From positions 7,192,001 through 7,256,000 of the forward strand of contig CM057136.1 of assembly GCA_029964075.1 (NCBI GenBank): 64,000 nucleotides of DNA. The letters are read 5' to 3'. The position numbers and the translations under genes were made by a program. The first letter of the stretch is position 1. Every line of letters begins with the position of its first letter. Source of the stretch: Patiria pectinifera. Taxonomy: Eukaryota; Echinodermata; Asteroidea; Valvatida; Asterinidae. The notes beneath the pieces were generated by a model. It searched no databases and had not been told where the DNA came from. It saw nothing but the letters and a program-made list of their open reading frames with translations. Shown here piece after piece: positions 24,601-33,314 of the stretch.

Positions 24601-27600
24601 TTCTGCGTGTTGTCATACCGTGTGCTTCACGTAACCCTGGGACGGCATGCGGTGGTCAACGCCGGTAATATGGTGCACGGCGGGGCAGGCGGACTAGTTT
24701 CCAAGACTGGATTTGTTGAATTAACTTTTGAGAAGAGTTAGCTGAAACTATACTAATAACGCGAATGTATACAACACCCAAAATTGTTTTGCTGGTAATA
24801 ATGTCTGCCTTTGCACAAGATACGGACAGAGCCAGCTTGGTTAGGGGCTATATGTACACTATTCTGGGATATAGTGTTAATAATCGTCGGATTTGAACAG
24901 CGAATTGAACATATGCCTCATGAAATTATTCCTACCTTTTGCACTCATACACATTCATTATTGTATTTCATCTAGTAACAATTGTGTTGTATTGCTTCCA
25001 GATGTCAACCACCTATTTGCTGCAAGGGGAGCGTATGCGTCTGGTCTACGGCGGTTTCACCATACCCGTGGCTGCGCTAAGCCTCTTCAATGCCGCAATC
25101 ATTCTTGTGATGATTCCGTTTGTTGACCGTCTGCTCTACCCATGCATGGAACGAATTGGATATCCTCTCTCAAAACTGAAGCGAATAGGTGAGTTGTATC
25201 TCCTCATTCTGTTACAACGAGCCTATTTTTTCCTCATGCATATTGCAACGAACAGTTTATGCAGCACTTTTGTTGTCATTGCTTTCTTTTGCTAGGGCTC
25301 CAGCGAAGGGGCTCCGGCGGCGCGCACCCGACTGGTTTTGGGTCTGGAGGGCGCGCAAACTCCGGAAATAGGCTTTATAAAATAGGTTGCTTAAGTGCGG
25401 GGTTTCTTTTGTTTGGGGATCGGGAAAGGTTTGGCAAGATGCCAGGGTCATTACATGTTGTTACAATTGTATGCATTCGTTCAGACTGTGCATTTTCTAT
25501 GCTGGGTAATGTTGTGGTAATGGTAGAAGTTGGAAATCCGGTGTTTTTGTCCCCCTTTTCTTGCGTTTTGCCGGATGCGGAGGACAAGAGCCCAATAAGT
25601 TTGTGTTACAATATTGTTTTGTGCGTTTGTCTCCTCTTTGTCTTTGCTTTCGTTGTTTGTCTCTTGTTTTTGTGGGTTTTTTTTAGTATTTGTGTTTTGT
25701 CTGTATGCTTGTGTTTTTTTTTTAAAGCTGTTCCGAATATACTCAAACATTTGAGCATGAACTGAATATTCTATAGCTTTTTGACAGGTGAAACAGTGTT
25801 CAGCCAGGCATACAATAGGAAATCGGGCCAATACGCTTTGAAAAATTCACGATAAAAATGTTAGTGAAGTCTAATTTTGTTTGAAAGCAAGGATTCTGTT
25901 AGGACCAAAATGTTAGGCTGCGCCTCATCATTTTGTTTGTTTTATATATTTCAGATTTATCCAGTCAGCAAACAGTTTGCCACACTTTTATTCATTTTCA
26001 GGATAAAATTTGTCATAAAAATGTCTCGTATCAGTCAAAACTGAAATGTGTAGCACATTCAAGTTTTAGCATATTTAAATCCTTTATTTTTTATTGTCTG
26101 AGAAGTAACTAAGTACTGTATGTAATAGGCCTATGTAACGTTTGGTTACGGGTACCCGATCCCATAATCTAGAACCGCTTCTTGACGTCAGCGGTCTGTT
26201 TTTTTGGTCTGACTTTGATGCATAGGGAGCAAAAGTAACCCAAAGTAAAAGGCTCGCTGATGCTCTAAATAAAAAAAGTAATGTAAATTGAATATTTGTA
26301 AACAAGAATCTAGCTATTTTAAAGGTAAAAATGTTATGTTTATTTTTTATTTATATCTTTGTAATAAAACTAAGGATTCCTCAGAAGCGCTCTTGGCATT
26401 GTAGCTGGCAAGCCTGAAGAAACCTGTAGAGAGAAGACAATGAGAAGAAATTACAGTTTTAGAGGTGGAAGGAAAACCCCAGAAGACTATTGTTGGGAAA
26501 ACCATGGAATCAGTTAGGGACTGAAAACCTAATCCACATGTGGACCAGGGCAGGAATCAAACCCAGGCCACGGCGGTGGAAGGCGAGGAAACTCCACTGA
26601 ACGCCAACCTAACTCCAAAGTAGGGCAAAAGGATTGTAGAATGCTGAATTTCACCTTCTTTTGTCTCCATTTTTATCAGGTATGGGCATGGTACTAGCTG
26701 TCTTTTCCATGATCTTGGCAGCTGGAGTTGAATTTGGCCGGAAAGCAAACATCAACGAGTATGGCTACTTCCCGCAGGTAGTTGCTGGCCAGGTCTTCAA
26801 CGCCTCGGACTTGTCCGTCTTTGCACAGGTTCCTCAATACGCTTTTATTGGAGCCAGTGAGATTTTCACAAGTATTACAGGTAGCTATTTTTTTTATACC
26901 TTTAACAATTTTGAAAAATGCTGCCTCATTCTTAAGAAAGTTGGACACGCCTCTCCCCCCCCCCCCCCCATATTTAAAGTGCCGGGATATCGTAACATTT
27001 GTCCCACCCCCACGTTTTTCGTCTCGAAATAGAAATTGTGGCCTATATTTGATGCTGTAGCTCAGAATAGTTGTTTCAATGACTCCAAACTCAAAATGAT
27101 AATCAAATATGATGTGTTGTGTAAAAAAAAAAAATTGGTTAAAGTGGTCAGAAGTTGCCTCAGATCGCATCACAGAGCGTCTAGAATCCAAAATTGTTCA
27201 AACCCCATGCCAACAAGGTTTCTCACATTCTTCTAACCAAGTTTCACATTGCTGCTGTACGTGCTCACCTGACAAAAAAACACGCAAACTGATTGGTCAA
27301 TTTACACTTTCCGATTGACAGTCAGGCCGGGTCTGTTATGGACAATATCCAAGAAGGTATTTTTTCCCAATATTTTTTTTTTTATTTGTGAAGTTCTGTT
27401 TTTCTCTTTGCAGGCCTAGAGTTTGCGTACTCTCAGTCTCCCAAATCAATGCAAGGAGTGGTCATGGGGCTATTCCTGGTAACTACAGGTCTAGGTAGCT
27501 ACATTGGTTCTCTGCTGGTCACTGTCGTCAATGCAATTACCTCCAGTAAGTTGGGTAATTCTTGATAACAATGTAGTTGCATACATCTAGTCCTACTAAC

Positions 27601-28907
27601 CACACTAAGTAGTATCATGCAATGATTAGGTATGAATTCAGCTAGGGACAGCATCAGGAATAGATTTCCGGTCTCTCCTAAGTGAATAAATGTGTGCTTG
27701 GGAGGTGTTATAAACACTTTGTTTAAGACTGTTTTGAGTCTGGAATGCTGATATAATTACTCGAGGAGAAGCCAAGGGTAATAAGGTGTTTCACGGTTAT
27801 ATGCGCTTCTTGTTCGTCCACGGGCAAGATTGGGCATATTTCCGTGAAACACCTTATTATTAGCATTTATAAAAACCTTTTCGGTCAAAAAATCAAAACT
27901 TTTCGGTCCAAAAGTCACAACAAGTCAAGAATAAAAAATTTCCAACCAATTTTATCAACAATTAACTTTACTTTATTTTTTGTGATAAATGGAGGTTGGT
28001 GCATGCGCCATGTGTACTGCGTCGTCGTTGGCACGCAACTTACAGCTACGCGATGTCGCGCTGATCCGATGATTTATAGCAACTGCGGGCCCATGTGCAT
28101 CATGTCAACACTTGCGCGCACTTCGCCGAATAGAAAAACGAACTACTAATGGCAATTTCCAAAGATGCGTCTTTAGAAAGGCCTTCTTTTGTTGATTTCT
28201 TCAAAACAGCTTGCCAGAGAGAATAATTTCACAGGGAGTTTAGTCCCCTTACTATCTTTCAACCATTAAAGTATGTTTTTCAACAATAATTATGCCAGTA
28301 ACTTTTTGGATAGCTGCAAATGATGGACTGTGGCTTTAACCAATACAACGGTAAAAAGCACTCGACTTCATGGTAGCTGCAATCGGCTCAGTCAGAACGT
28401 TTGTGTCTCCAGTCGGACGCTGAATTCAGGCCCAATTCAAAACATGACTCAGCAACATTTGATTTGAAATCCTGATCCTAGAATATTGTTTTCTCGGAAT
28501 ATACAGCATTCACTGAGCTTAAACTTCATCGGTTTATTTGTTTAGCATATGGCCCGTACCCTTCTTTCGATTTTGAGCACTTAATTGTTGCTTCAAACGA
28601 ACATAATGCACAAATTGCAAATGATGGACGCTACTTTTAATTGGATGCAGGTGGTGGGGAGTGGATTCCGGATGAAGTCAACTACGGTCACCTTGAGTAC
28701 TTCTTCCTCGTCTTGGCTGTGATCATGGCCATCGACTTCGGCTTTTTCTTGTTCATCGCGAGGGGCTACATCTATGTCAAGGATGCCGAGATACAGCATG
28801 ACGACCAGCACAGCGACCAACCTCCGGACCCTGGGGATAATGGAGAACCAATGTCCCGCAGGGGAAAAAAGCCGGGCATTCAGGATGAAAACACGCCCCT
28901 TTTTTAG
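12697..28907 (+). CDS. SLC15A4-like peptide/histidine transporter, copy B (complete, 8 coding exons)
   Basis: Coding exons are 12697-13081, 16999-17206, 17587-17756, 17954-18171, 25002-25188, 26680-26880, 27414-27545 and 28651-28907. All have GT-AG borders and compatible phases. The total is 1758 nt, or 585 residues, close to the roughly 575-residue size of animal SLC15A4. Such proteins are multi-pass, proton-coupled symporters of histidine and di/tripeptides, typically endolysosomal. Family marks are the ExxER motif of helix 1 (E58, E61, R62), the PTR2 signature FYWFINVGS (199-207) and the GTGGIKSNVGPFGA segment before it. A large loop lies between the halves, followed by the conserved GLEFAYSQSPKSMQG region. 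The ATG at 12697 opens a 40-residue hydrophilic N terminus. An acceptor at 12635 (TTTTTGACAG) implies a 5' untranslated exon upstream. Introns are full of MITEs, and intron 4 holds an intact Ty3/gypsy element in sense orientation. The C terminus ends NTPLF, so the dileucine seen in copy A is lost. Confidence 0.92.
13390..13760 (+). repeat. Dispersed repeat, partner of 10803-11160
   Basis: This is the inverted counterpart of the upstream block, in intron 1 of SLC15A4-like copy B. It shares CGACATCACACATTTT, AACCAAAAAGGCACCAAAAT and CATGGACCCTG. Confidence 0.65.
13808..13959. mobile_element. 152-bp palindromic MITE
   Basis: The ends TAGCCTTTAGTCAAGGC and GCCTTGACTAAAGGCTA are perfect inverses over 17 bp. 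The complementarity continues with imperfect GTGTCTA/TAGACAC pairing. The centre holds CATCCGGGT-like inverted segments. No coding capacity. Confidence 0.85.
14319..14803. mobile_element. Tc1/mariner-type palindromic MITE, copy 2
   Basis: A 485-bp relative of 6833-7300. It begins CAAGGTGAGTCAAAAAT and ends ACTCACTCTG, with TA on both sides. Both arms carry the TTTCAGCAAAATGAAAAC and TACTAAAAGAAAGCTTA blocks in opposite orientation. It lies in intron 1 of SLC15A4-like copy B. Confidence 0.85.
15051..15319. mobile_element. Decayed GGCC-ended MITE
   Basis: It starts GGGCCAAAAAAATAGGTCTG and shares CTGCTTCCGATTA, GGCATTTGAAAATAGGGTA and GGAAGCAGAA with the better-preserved element at 41725-41975. 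The right end is degraded. Confidence 0.7.
15671..16174. mobile_element. TTAA-flanked MITE, copy 1
   Basis: The ends are AGGGAATTAATATACATCAT on the left and the inverse of AGGGAAAATACAACATTTG on the right, with TTAA on both sides (15667-15670, 16175-16178). It contains GGTCGGCCGACC, a perfect palindrome, and facing TCTGGTTCCCTGAC/GTCAGGGAACCAG blocks. TTAA duplication suggests piggyBac-type mobilisation. The second copy is at 33315-33829. It lies in intron 1 of SLC15A4-like copy B. Confidence 0.82.
16410..16930. mobile_element. Mariner-like MITE or decayed element
   Basis: The ends CAGGGTGT and ACACCCTG face each other over about 520 bp; a TA precedes the left end but the right flank has decayed. 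A 33-codon frame starting at 16600 (MTDILTAAIRTRPKLAFREK) is too short to call a transposase. It lies just before exon 2 of SLC15A4-like copy B. Confidence 0.6.
17226..17468 (+). mobile_element. tRNA-headed retroposon with 15-bp target duplication
   Basis: GATCTTGGTCAAATT occurs at 17211-17225 and 17469-17483 and flanks this insert in intron 2 of SLC15A4-like copy B. Inside are an A-box GGTGGTCGAGTGG and a B-box GGGTTCGAGTCCC (17360-17372), as in a tRNA-Ser-like body. There is also an inverted pair AATTAGGTTTTGCCCTTC / GAAGGGCAAAACCTAATT. The long direct repeat fits LINE-mediated retroposition. Confidence 0.75.
18663..18760. repeat. Left member of a tandem pair split by the retrotransposon
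   Basis: CCCATAAC, GACGGACGCA, GTTCC, AGCTCCGTTCC and CACATCCATACACCGGC-like blocks here recur in the same order at 23773-23880, directly after the 3' LTR. The Ty3/gypsy element therefore landed between two units of a pre-existing tandem duplication of about 100 bp. Confidence 0.75.
18761..18962 (+). repeat. 5' LTR
   Basis: 202 bp, starting TGTCGTGTCT and ending ATATAACA (TG...CA). It contains AATAAA at 18857-18862. It matches the 3' LTR at every position I compared. Confidence 0.97.
18964..18974 (+). other. Primer-binding site
   Basis: TGGCGACGAGG begins one base after the 5' LTR and would pair with a tRNA 3' end reading CCTCGTCGCCA. The primer tRNA is probably a serine type, but I cannot confirm it. 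Confidence 0.75.
18981..23099 (+). CDS. Gag-Pol polyprotein of the Ty3/gypsy element
   Basis: A single uninterrupted frame of 1372 codons. In order: Gag (about 1-240), two zinc knuckles (C243 onward, the second a clean CX2CX4HX4C, the first with a longer last spacing) and an aspartic protease with DSGA (D329). Next come reverse transcriptase (D573 and the SDD pair D635/D636 in place of the usual YxDD) and RNase H (D782, and a TDHKP motif at D848). The integrase has an HHCC zinc domain from H993 and a DDE core D1057, D1112, E1148, with 35 residues between the last two. No stop or frameshift is present and every catalytic residue I looked for is there, so the element may be autonomous. The start is the first ATG, 18 nt after the LTR. 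A Pro/Thr-rich tail follows the integrase, with no chromodomain and no envelope frame. Confidence 0.96.
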   Translation: MEKTVIPTFDCFSEPATLGPRWERWLTSFELYADGKGHIVGSATAPEVKQRRRALLLHLAGPDVQEIFQTLPNTGDPADYDAAKKALNAYFVPRKNAAFSRQTFHQLSQKEGETVLQFVTRLRRAARDCDFGGEKDNQIRDAVLSKCKSDYVRRKLLETGAELTLDKALQIADKCEKVQGQMAALSGKSKDPKSDSVNRVSDKKQKSRDKQYKPKMETKHLWSPQSQTRNRRTKPEPTPKGACYRCGRTGHFGRDSNCPARGQTCQKCSGRDHFAKMCKTKTKPRVNQVGEEHTNPEASQDYAFLIREGPHSNMLKIKVGGVDLNMLIDSGATSNIIDEQTWDSLKQNKIECESHVAPPDRKLWAYGADRPLSLKGTFECEVQISGRSTRAEFIVIKGKGVPLLGKDTAMKLSVLQIGINAVSGHAGTIDEVKVDRCAKNSSATNCDKAKQYQQQFPGVFGGVGKLKTEQVKLHIDTSVTPVAQPLRRTPFNLRSRVEQKIRELERLDIIEAVDGPTPWVNPVVVVPKPNGDIRLCLDMRRANEAIIRGRHPIPTVDELLQSMNGSKVFSKLDLKWGYHQLELATESRGITTFVTHCGLYQYKRLLFGVSSASEQYQYMIAKTLAGLEGVENISDDIIVHGPDQNTHDSRVLAVLRRLQELGLTLNAEKCQFNMSRLVFMGILLSEKGIGPTQERVRAVSEFREPENVSEVRSFLGLVGFSSRFIPNFATLSDPLRKLTRKGVPFQFGPHQKAAFNALKESLAKATTLAYYDKTAPTKVIGDASPVGLGAVLVQEQRDGLVPICYVSRSLTDCERRYSQTEKEALSLVWACERFHAYIYGHDFELLTDHKPLEAIYGPRSKPCARIERWVLRLQPYNYKVVYIPGRENIADALSRLLSGKGKPEHAHGADEYVRFVAVSATPRAMTTKQVENASAEDSELANVREAIRTGKFENCKAYAPVVGELCIMGQLVLRGTRIVLPQKLRQQALALAHEGHLGIVGTKQNLRTKVWWPAMDKAAEKFCKSCHGCQIVSRPNPPEPLRPTPLPDGPWQDLATDLLGPLPSGHSILVLVDYYSRYYEYQILSSTTTDKIVDSLEEAFSRHGLPLTLKSDNGPQFRSQEFRDFCEENGISHVRVTAKWAQANGEVERQNDSIMKRIRIAQAAGQDWRKELRKYVAKYRATEHPATRKTPAELLFNRKIRGKLPAFKPDDHTDLEVRDHDAESKAKAKLYADTRRNAKYSDVQIGDQVLVRQEKTNKLSTPFIPDPFTVVSKTGNSVVVASPEGAQYSRNTSHVRKFTQSASDTGINTASEPPIADSGGNTMDQAISPPKTVTDTPPAVTPPVAKELPSPCAGRPKRQCGMHPKYKDYILN
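23100..23558 (+). other. Retrotransposon 3' internal non-coding region
   Basis: About 460 bp between the Gag-Pol stop and the polypurine tract. No env-like frame is seen. Confidence 0.8.
23559..23570 (+). other. Polypurine tract
   Basis: GAAGGGGAGGGA lies directly before the 3' LTR, as expected for the plus-strand primer of reverse transcription. Confidence 0.9.
23571..23772 (+). repeat. 3' LTR
   Basis: 202 bp, TGTCGTGTCT to ATATAACA, apparently identical to the 5' LTR and followed by the GCCGG target duplication. Confidence 0.97.
23773..23880. repeat. Right member of the tandem pair split by the retrotransposon
   Basis: Counterpart of 18663-18760, with a few substitutions and a small insertion. 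Confidence 0.75.
23890..24305. repeat. Hairpin-forming minisatellite
   Basis: About eight degenerate units of roughly 45-55 bp contain GTTGCTCCGC, ATGGGAGTCTATGGAG and CGGAGCC. Within each unit GCTCCGC can pair with GCGGAGC, so the array is a row of potential hairpins. It lies in intron 4 of SLC15A4-like copy B. Frames across it are artefacts. Confidence 0.8.
24905..24970. repeat. Half of a CTTCGCC-loop hairpin element
   Basis: CCTCATGAAATTATTCCTAC, TTGCACTCA and ACATTCATTATTGTA match the right half of the hairpin at 59745-59911. The left half is missing. It ends about 30 bp before the acceptor of exon 5 of SLC15A4-like copy B. Confidence 0.65.
25300..25830. other. Intron segment with GC-rich start and T/G-rich body
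   Basis: The first 80 bp are GC-rich (CTCCGGCGGCGCGCACC), then T/G-rich DNA follows. The base composition differs from neighbouring intron sequence and may mark an old transposon fragment. I recognise no family. A 168-codon frame here is low-complexity. Confidence 0.35.
26345..26622 (-). repeat. tRNA-headed SINE
   Basis: The minus strand begins with an A-box-like TTAGGTTGGCGTTCAGTGG and a B-box GGGTTTGATTCCTG (about 26545). A body shared with 9990-10075 follows, and an A/T-rich tail with TAAAAATAAACA. It lies in intron 5 of SLC15A4-like copy B. Confidence 0.75.
26895..27195 (-). mobile_element. Fragment related to the hAT-type MITE at 31809-32119
   Basis: TTAAAGTGGTCAGAAGTTGC and CAGATCGCATCACAGAGC, followed by CTAGAATCCAAAA, are the inverse of blocks inside 31809-32119. 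A C13 run and A12 run are shared types. It lies in intron 6 of SLC15A4-like copy B. No clear terminal inverted repeats remain. Confidence 0.55.
27757..27866. repeat. Hairpin repeat with adjacent CTCGAGGAGAAGCCAAG
   Basis: AATAAGGTGTTTCACGG and CCGTGAAACACCTTATTA are perfect inverses over at least 16 bp, with about 55 bp between them. The neighbouring CTCGAGGAGAAGCCAAG resembles the loop motif of the G3BP-intron hairpins. It lies in the last intron of SLC15A4-like copy B. Confidence 0.65.
28201..28340 (+). repeat. Dispersed repeat, copy 1
   Basis: AATAATTTCACAGGGAGTTT, AGTCCCCTTA, TTGGATAGCTGCAAATGATG and GGACT occur here and inverted at 53229-53346. Confidence 0.75.
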
Positions 28908-29687
28908 TGATTCTGGAATGATGTAGACACTTTGTCTTCCTCTTTCCATCATCTCCTTCTGCCTGGGTGGGTGAAAAAAAAATGACCCAGATGAAAGGTT
29001 TTTTTCTTAAAATACAATGACATTTGATACACCAATTAAGTATATCTTAAAAGAGCATGTTCTTTCACTCATCTGAAAAAAAGAATGACTGAAATTGATC
29101 CATGCTGTCGGACGTTATGCGGTTTTACTAAATAACCCATTTTTACAGCTGTCCATGGAATGCCATTATAGCTATTGAGCTGAGTGAGAATTACAGATTC
29201 ACACACCGTTCAAATGAAATGAGATTTTAATAATTGAAATCAAGAATGCAACATTATTGTTACCATCAGATTTTGTGATTTGAATGTGAGGAACAAAGTC
29301 GACTCTTTCTTTCTGAAATATTGAAGACGAATTTTGTATGTTTTCCTTTGCAAGTTCTCGTTCATTCACCGCGGTGGGAAAACATTCATGTTTCATTGTA
29401 CTCCATGGGTATATATTCATCAGTTCGTAGAACGGTAAATGATCAGTGGTGGACAGCCGAGTTTTGTGATCTTTTTATTGAAATAGACATAACTGTAGAA
29501 TAGAGTATGCAAATTACGTTAAAATTTCCATAGCTAAAAGTCAATAAGATATACGTCATCCCTTTTTTTCTTTTTATGAAATGGAGCAAGCCAAATATTT
29601 TAAAACTATTTTTCAAATTTGGTCACTTTCTTTTTGACTCACCCCATATGTGTTTGCTTGTATGTGAATGCGCTTTGTCATTGTGCC

Positions 29688-30720
29688 TGTAACACCCATT
29701 TCATACTAATGCTCAGAGCCACTTTTTTTGGAAGATTTTAATTAAAGGAAAGGTCCGAGAGCAACACCTTGAGCTCCATTTGGTTTTCCTAGACCTTGTC
29801 AAAGCCTTTGACTCAGTAAACCGAGACTTGGTATGGGCCATCCTCCTGAAGATTGGTATCCCAACCAAAGTAGTGAACATCATCAAAAGCTGCCACTCTG
29901 GTCCCAATGCTTTTTGGGTGTGGCACCCCGAAAGAGTAATTTTAAAATTGAAATAATGAACATCAGGTGGCATAACAGAAGTTACAAACTTCCCAGTGAG
30001 ACATTAAACAAAGAACAAAATCAGTCTACCCTAAATTATCAGGGTTTTTTTTCAATTCAGCTTTTAGACTTGACTAAAGTCGGACTTAAGTCGATACCCA
30101 TAAATACACTCTGCCATCACAACCCAGGCCTGACTTCCATCAGCAATGTACTGCCTGTAAAGTGCAATAAGTGCCATATTAACACGCGTACCACTTCAGT
30201 GTGTGTACGTGTACGCATACTGCACAGACCAAGCGCAGTGCCCGACTCGGACCAAGTCTAAAGCTCGATTGTTAAACAAGCGCAACAAAGCTTTTTTTTA
30301 AGAGATCTTGCCCACAAATCCTTCAAAAAATTGTTAATTCAAGGACATCATATTGTTTGAAATGTGTTCAGAAAAAAACACCCATTTCATACTAATGTTC
30401 AGAGTCACGCTAAACCAGTTTTTTTTGGAGATTTTAATCAAAGGGAGGGTCCCCATGCTTTTTGGGTGTGGCACCCTAAAAAAGTAATTTTAAACTTCAT
30501 ATGATGAACATTAGGTAGCATAGCAGAAGTAATGAACTTTCCAATGATATTATAAACAAAGAACAAAATCGATCTACGCTAAATTATCAAAAAAAAAATT
30601 ATTCTGCTTTTAGACTTGACTAAAGTCGGACTTAAAGAGATCTTGCCTACAAATCCTTTAAAAAAACCTGTTCATTCAAGGACATCATATATTGTTTGGA
30701 AATTTGTTCAGGAAAAAAAA
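29688..30720. repeat. Local tandem duplication of about 0.7 kb
   Basis: CACCCATTTCATACTAATG, GGAGATTTTAAT, the ATGCTTTTTGGGTGTGGCAC segment and TTTTAGACTTGACTAAAGTC occur first at 29690-30370 and again at 30378-30720. Copy A flank has the block once (3700-4700), so this doubling followed the segmental duplication or was lost in copy A. Confidence 0.7.
29757..29904 (+). pseudogene. Fragment of a LINE reverse transcriptase
   Basis: Reading from 29779 on the plus strand gives LVFLDLVKAFDSVNRDLVWA, then ILLKIGIPTKVVNIIKS. This is the catalytic-domain-A region of non-LTR retrotransposon reverse transcriptases (the D..KAFDSV pattern). Only about 148 bp are present and no stop interrupts them. GGTCC occurs on both sides (29752-29756, 29900-29904). 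The paralogous site near 3766 and the local repeat near 30446 lack the insert, so its borders are exact. Confidence 0.85.
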
Positions 30721-31808
30721 ACAAATTCAAAAAAATAATAATTCCTGTCTGAAACCAAGACTTATTTGGGTCGATCTTAGTCACTTTTAATACTATTTAG
30801 TTCAGCCGAACTCTTGACGCCAGTTTAAAATGGCTGCAAAATTTCAGTCTTTCCGCATTTATGTTTGAGAAACACTGACAAAATGACGGTTTTCAAACAG
30901 TTGAGCTATTCATTAGTAAGAAATGTGATTGGCAGACAGTCCCTCAACAACCAAGAAATTGTACTTTTCGAAATAATATACAGAAATGTTACAGTGCTAT
31001 AGTGTTAAAAAAATAATAATATGGAGTATTAATGTATAAGTTTACAGCTTATAGAGGATTACAGGTTGCTTTTTTTTGCTGGCAAAGTTGTTAAGCCAAA
31101 GCTTGATATAAATATTGGACCAAAGATGACTTTTTAAAGAAGAATATGTTAAGTGCTACACGCACATGCTCGAATAAATGTAAATCAAGTGCTAAACATT
31201 TTGTGAAATTAGAGTTATATATTGACCATACTGTTACTTTTGTGGAAGCTGTACCGGTCCAGTTTGTCTGTAATCTGTAATTCTACTTGTGTATTCAAAA
31301 CTTGAAAGTAGTGCTTATATTATTTAGTCAAAAATATTATTATTATTATAGGGACCAGTGAAATGAATTTTACACTGGAACATACATGTGTTGCAAATAT
31401 GCATTCCTCTGAAAATGTATACAAACTATGAAACCTCCCTTTTTGGCTAAAATTGTAAACTTTTTTTCAAATGTTTAAAATGTTTCATGCTTTTACTGGC
31501 AACTGAGGGCGCTGTTGCTGTGATGTCACTTTAGGAACAGACTCTTAGAATTGAGGTGTTTCTCTTCAAATGGTAAACTCAAAATGTTGCTCATTGAAAA
31601 TATTTTTTTTTTTTTTGCACATAAAGGTTTGTCGTTGTCGTACTGTCATGTGCTGAAACAACAATGAATCATCGAAAAATAGAAAAGCAACAGCAAAAAA
31701 CACAAATTCATGTGATTTGTTATGCTCAGTGAAGCTGATGTTCCGGGAAGTCTGCCTTGAATGACATCACAGCTTAATTACACACTTTAGCGCATTTCGT
31801 GTCTGCAT

Positions 31809-32119
31809 CAAGGGCGGATCCAGAACACAATTTTGGAGGGGGCCAAAAAAATTTGTGGTCCCCCCAAAAAGTGGGTCCAAAAAATTACGGCATGGAGTTC
31901 GGGGCCCGCGTAAGGGCCCCGACAATTTTTTGGATTCTAGATGCTCTGTGGTGCGATCTGAGGCAATTTCTGACCACTTTAACCAATGTTTTTTTGAGGA
32001 AAAGATGGTGGTGTACTCATTGCCTGCCTTTATTGCGATGTCACATAAAAAAAAAAAATTGGTTTCGTTATGGGGGAGGCATGGCCCCCTTTGGCCCCCC
32101 CCCCCTGGATCCGCCCTTG
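31809..32119. mobile_element. hAT-type MITE with 8-bp target duplication
   Basis: The ends CAAGGGCGGATCCAG and CTGGATCCGCCCTTG are perfect inverses. An exact 8-bp duplication GTCTGCAT flanks the element (31801-31808, 32120-32127). The corresponding site in the copy A flank (near 6733) is empty. Internal GGGGGCC and CCCCCCC segments make frames in it look coding; they are not. Confidence 0.93.
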
Positions 32120-32237
32120 GTCTGCATAGTGATTCATAATAATTCTGTTACTGTTTTAAGGAAATTATCAACAGCGATCATAAGATGGACAAACTTTTTT
32201 TGTGGAAATTTGTTTGTATATGGGAGCAACAAACAGC

Positions 32238-32401
32238 GGCATAGGTGTGAACGTCGTTGGGGGCACAGCCCCCCCCCCTAAAAAAATTGTCACCCCCACT
32301 GGAAATTTGTTAGACCTATAAGTGACCAGGGTGAATGGGTTTAATAGAAATTGGGCAGCTGCCCCCCCCCCCTCGCCCCCATGGTGAGAACCTACGCCGC
32401 A
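32238..32401. mobile_element. hAT-like MITE
   Basis: GCGGCATAGGTGTGAACG faces CCTACGCCGC, with AACAAACA-type direct repeats on both sides. The copy A flank near 7310 reads GAGCAACAAACAATACTTG with no insert. Internal C runs and GGGGGCACAGCC resemble the other C-rich MITEs. Confidence 0.75.
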
Positions 32402-33314
32402 AACAAACAATCATTGAAAAGGACTTTGATTTTCCCAGGGAAAATACTATGCAATATGAATTTTGTCACATTTTTGAATTTCAAAGCAAACTAGACAGTT
32501 TTTGTGCTTGAAATGTACTCGTCTTTTTCATGAGCCTACTTTAGATTTTTCAAAAAGAAGTACAAAAAAAATTCTATAACAAACGTTAACAAAAACTATT
32601 TATTAATTCACTAATTCCTTTCTAACCGATACTGATTTGTACATATCGGTATTGTATTTTAATGTACTGAGCAAGTTAATAATTATGTAGAAAATAATTA
32701 TGATAGAAAAAGTTTGATATTCATGAATATGTAACCAGGACGCAGTATTATCTGAAATTAGCCTTTTGTCTATTAGACTCAGGAAATTTACACTTTTTTA
32801 ATTCGTTTTTTTTAGTAATTTTTTATTGAATTTGGGATGAAAACGCTTCAGATGTCTGCCGTAATAACAGTATTAATAATGTGACACATTTCATATGTGA
32901 GGCTGATATACTTTTTTCACATAAATTTTGCAGAGATCTATTTTTTAATGGTAACATTTATATTAACTTTTGAAAAAAATATGATCCAGAAACAACTGAC
33001 AGTATTTACCTTGTATACTAGTTCGATTTTGTTGATGTTTTGATTCATTGTAAATCAAAGTGGTTACAATTGTTTTAGTTTTCTTAATAAATAACATGAA
33101 ATATATTGAATAAAGCTTACAAAAATTGAGGGAAAAAAGTGGAAAAGACTAATGAATTTTATTGTCAAAAGGTTCATCCTGTCCAGTGAGAGTAACCATT
33201 GAGACATCAGTTCACCTTAGGCTACCAAATAAAGAAATCTGCAGCCGAACTTTTTTTGTCATTAAAGGCAAACTGCTTACCGGTACCACATCTGTTTAAA
33301 AAAAACTAACCTTA

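Noticed and set aside
25259-25765. 168-codon frame in intron 5 of the SLC15A4-like gene
   Set aside because: It follows T/G-rich DNA that gives Val, Cys, Leu and Phe runs. No family similarity and it lies in a confirmed intron.
31799-32281. 160-codon frame with PPP and GGG runs
   Set aside because: It spans a hAT-type MITE and neighbouring C-rich sequence; composition is dictated by homopolymers.
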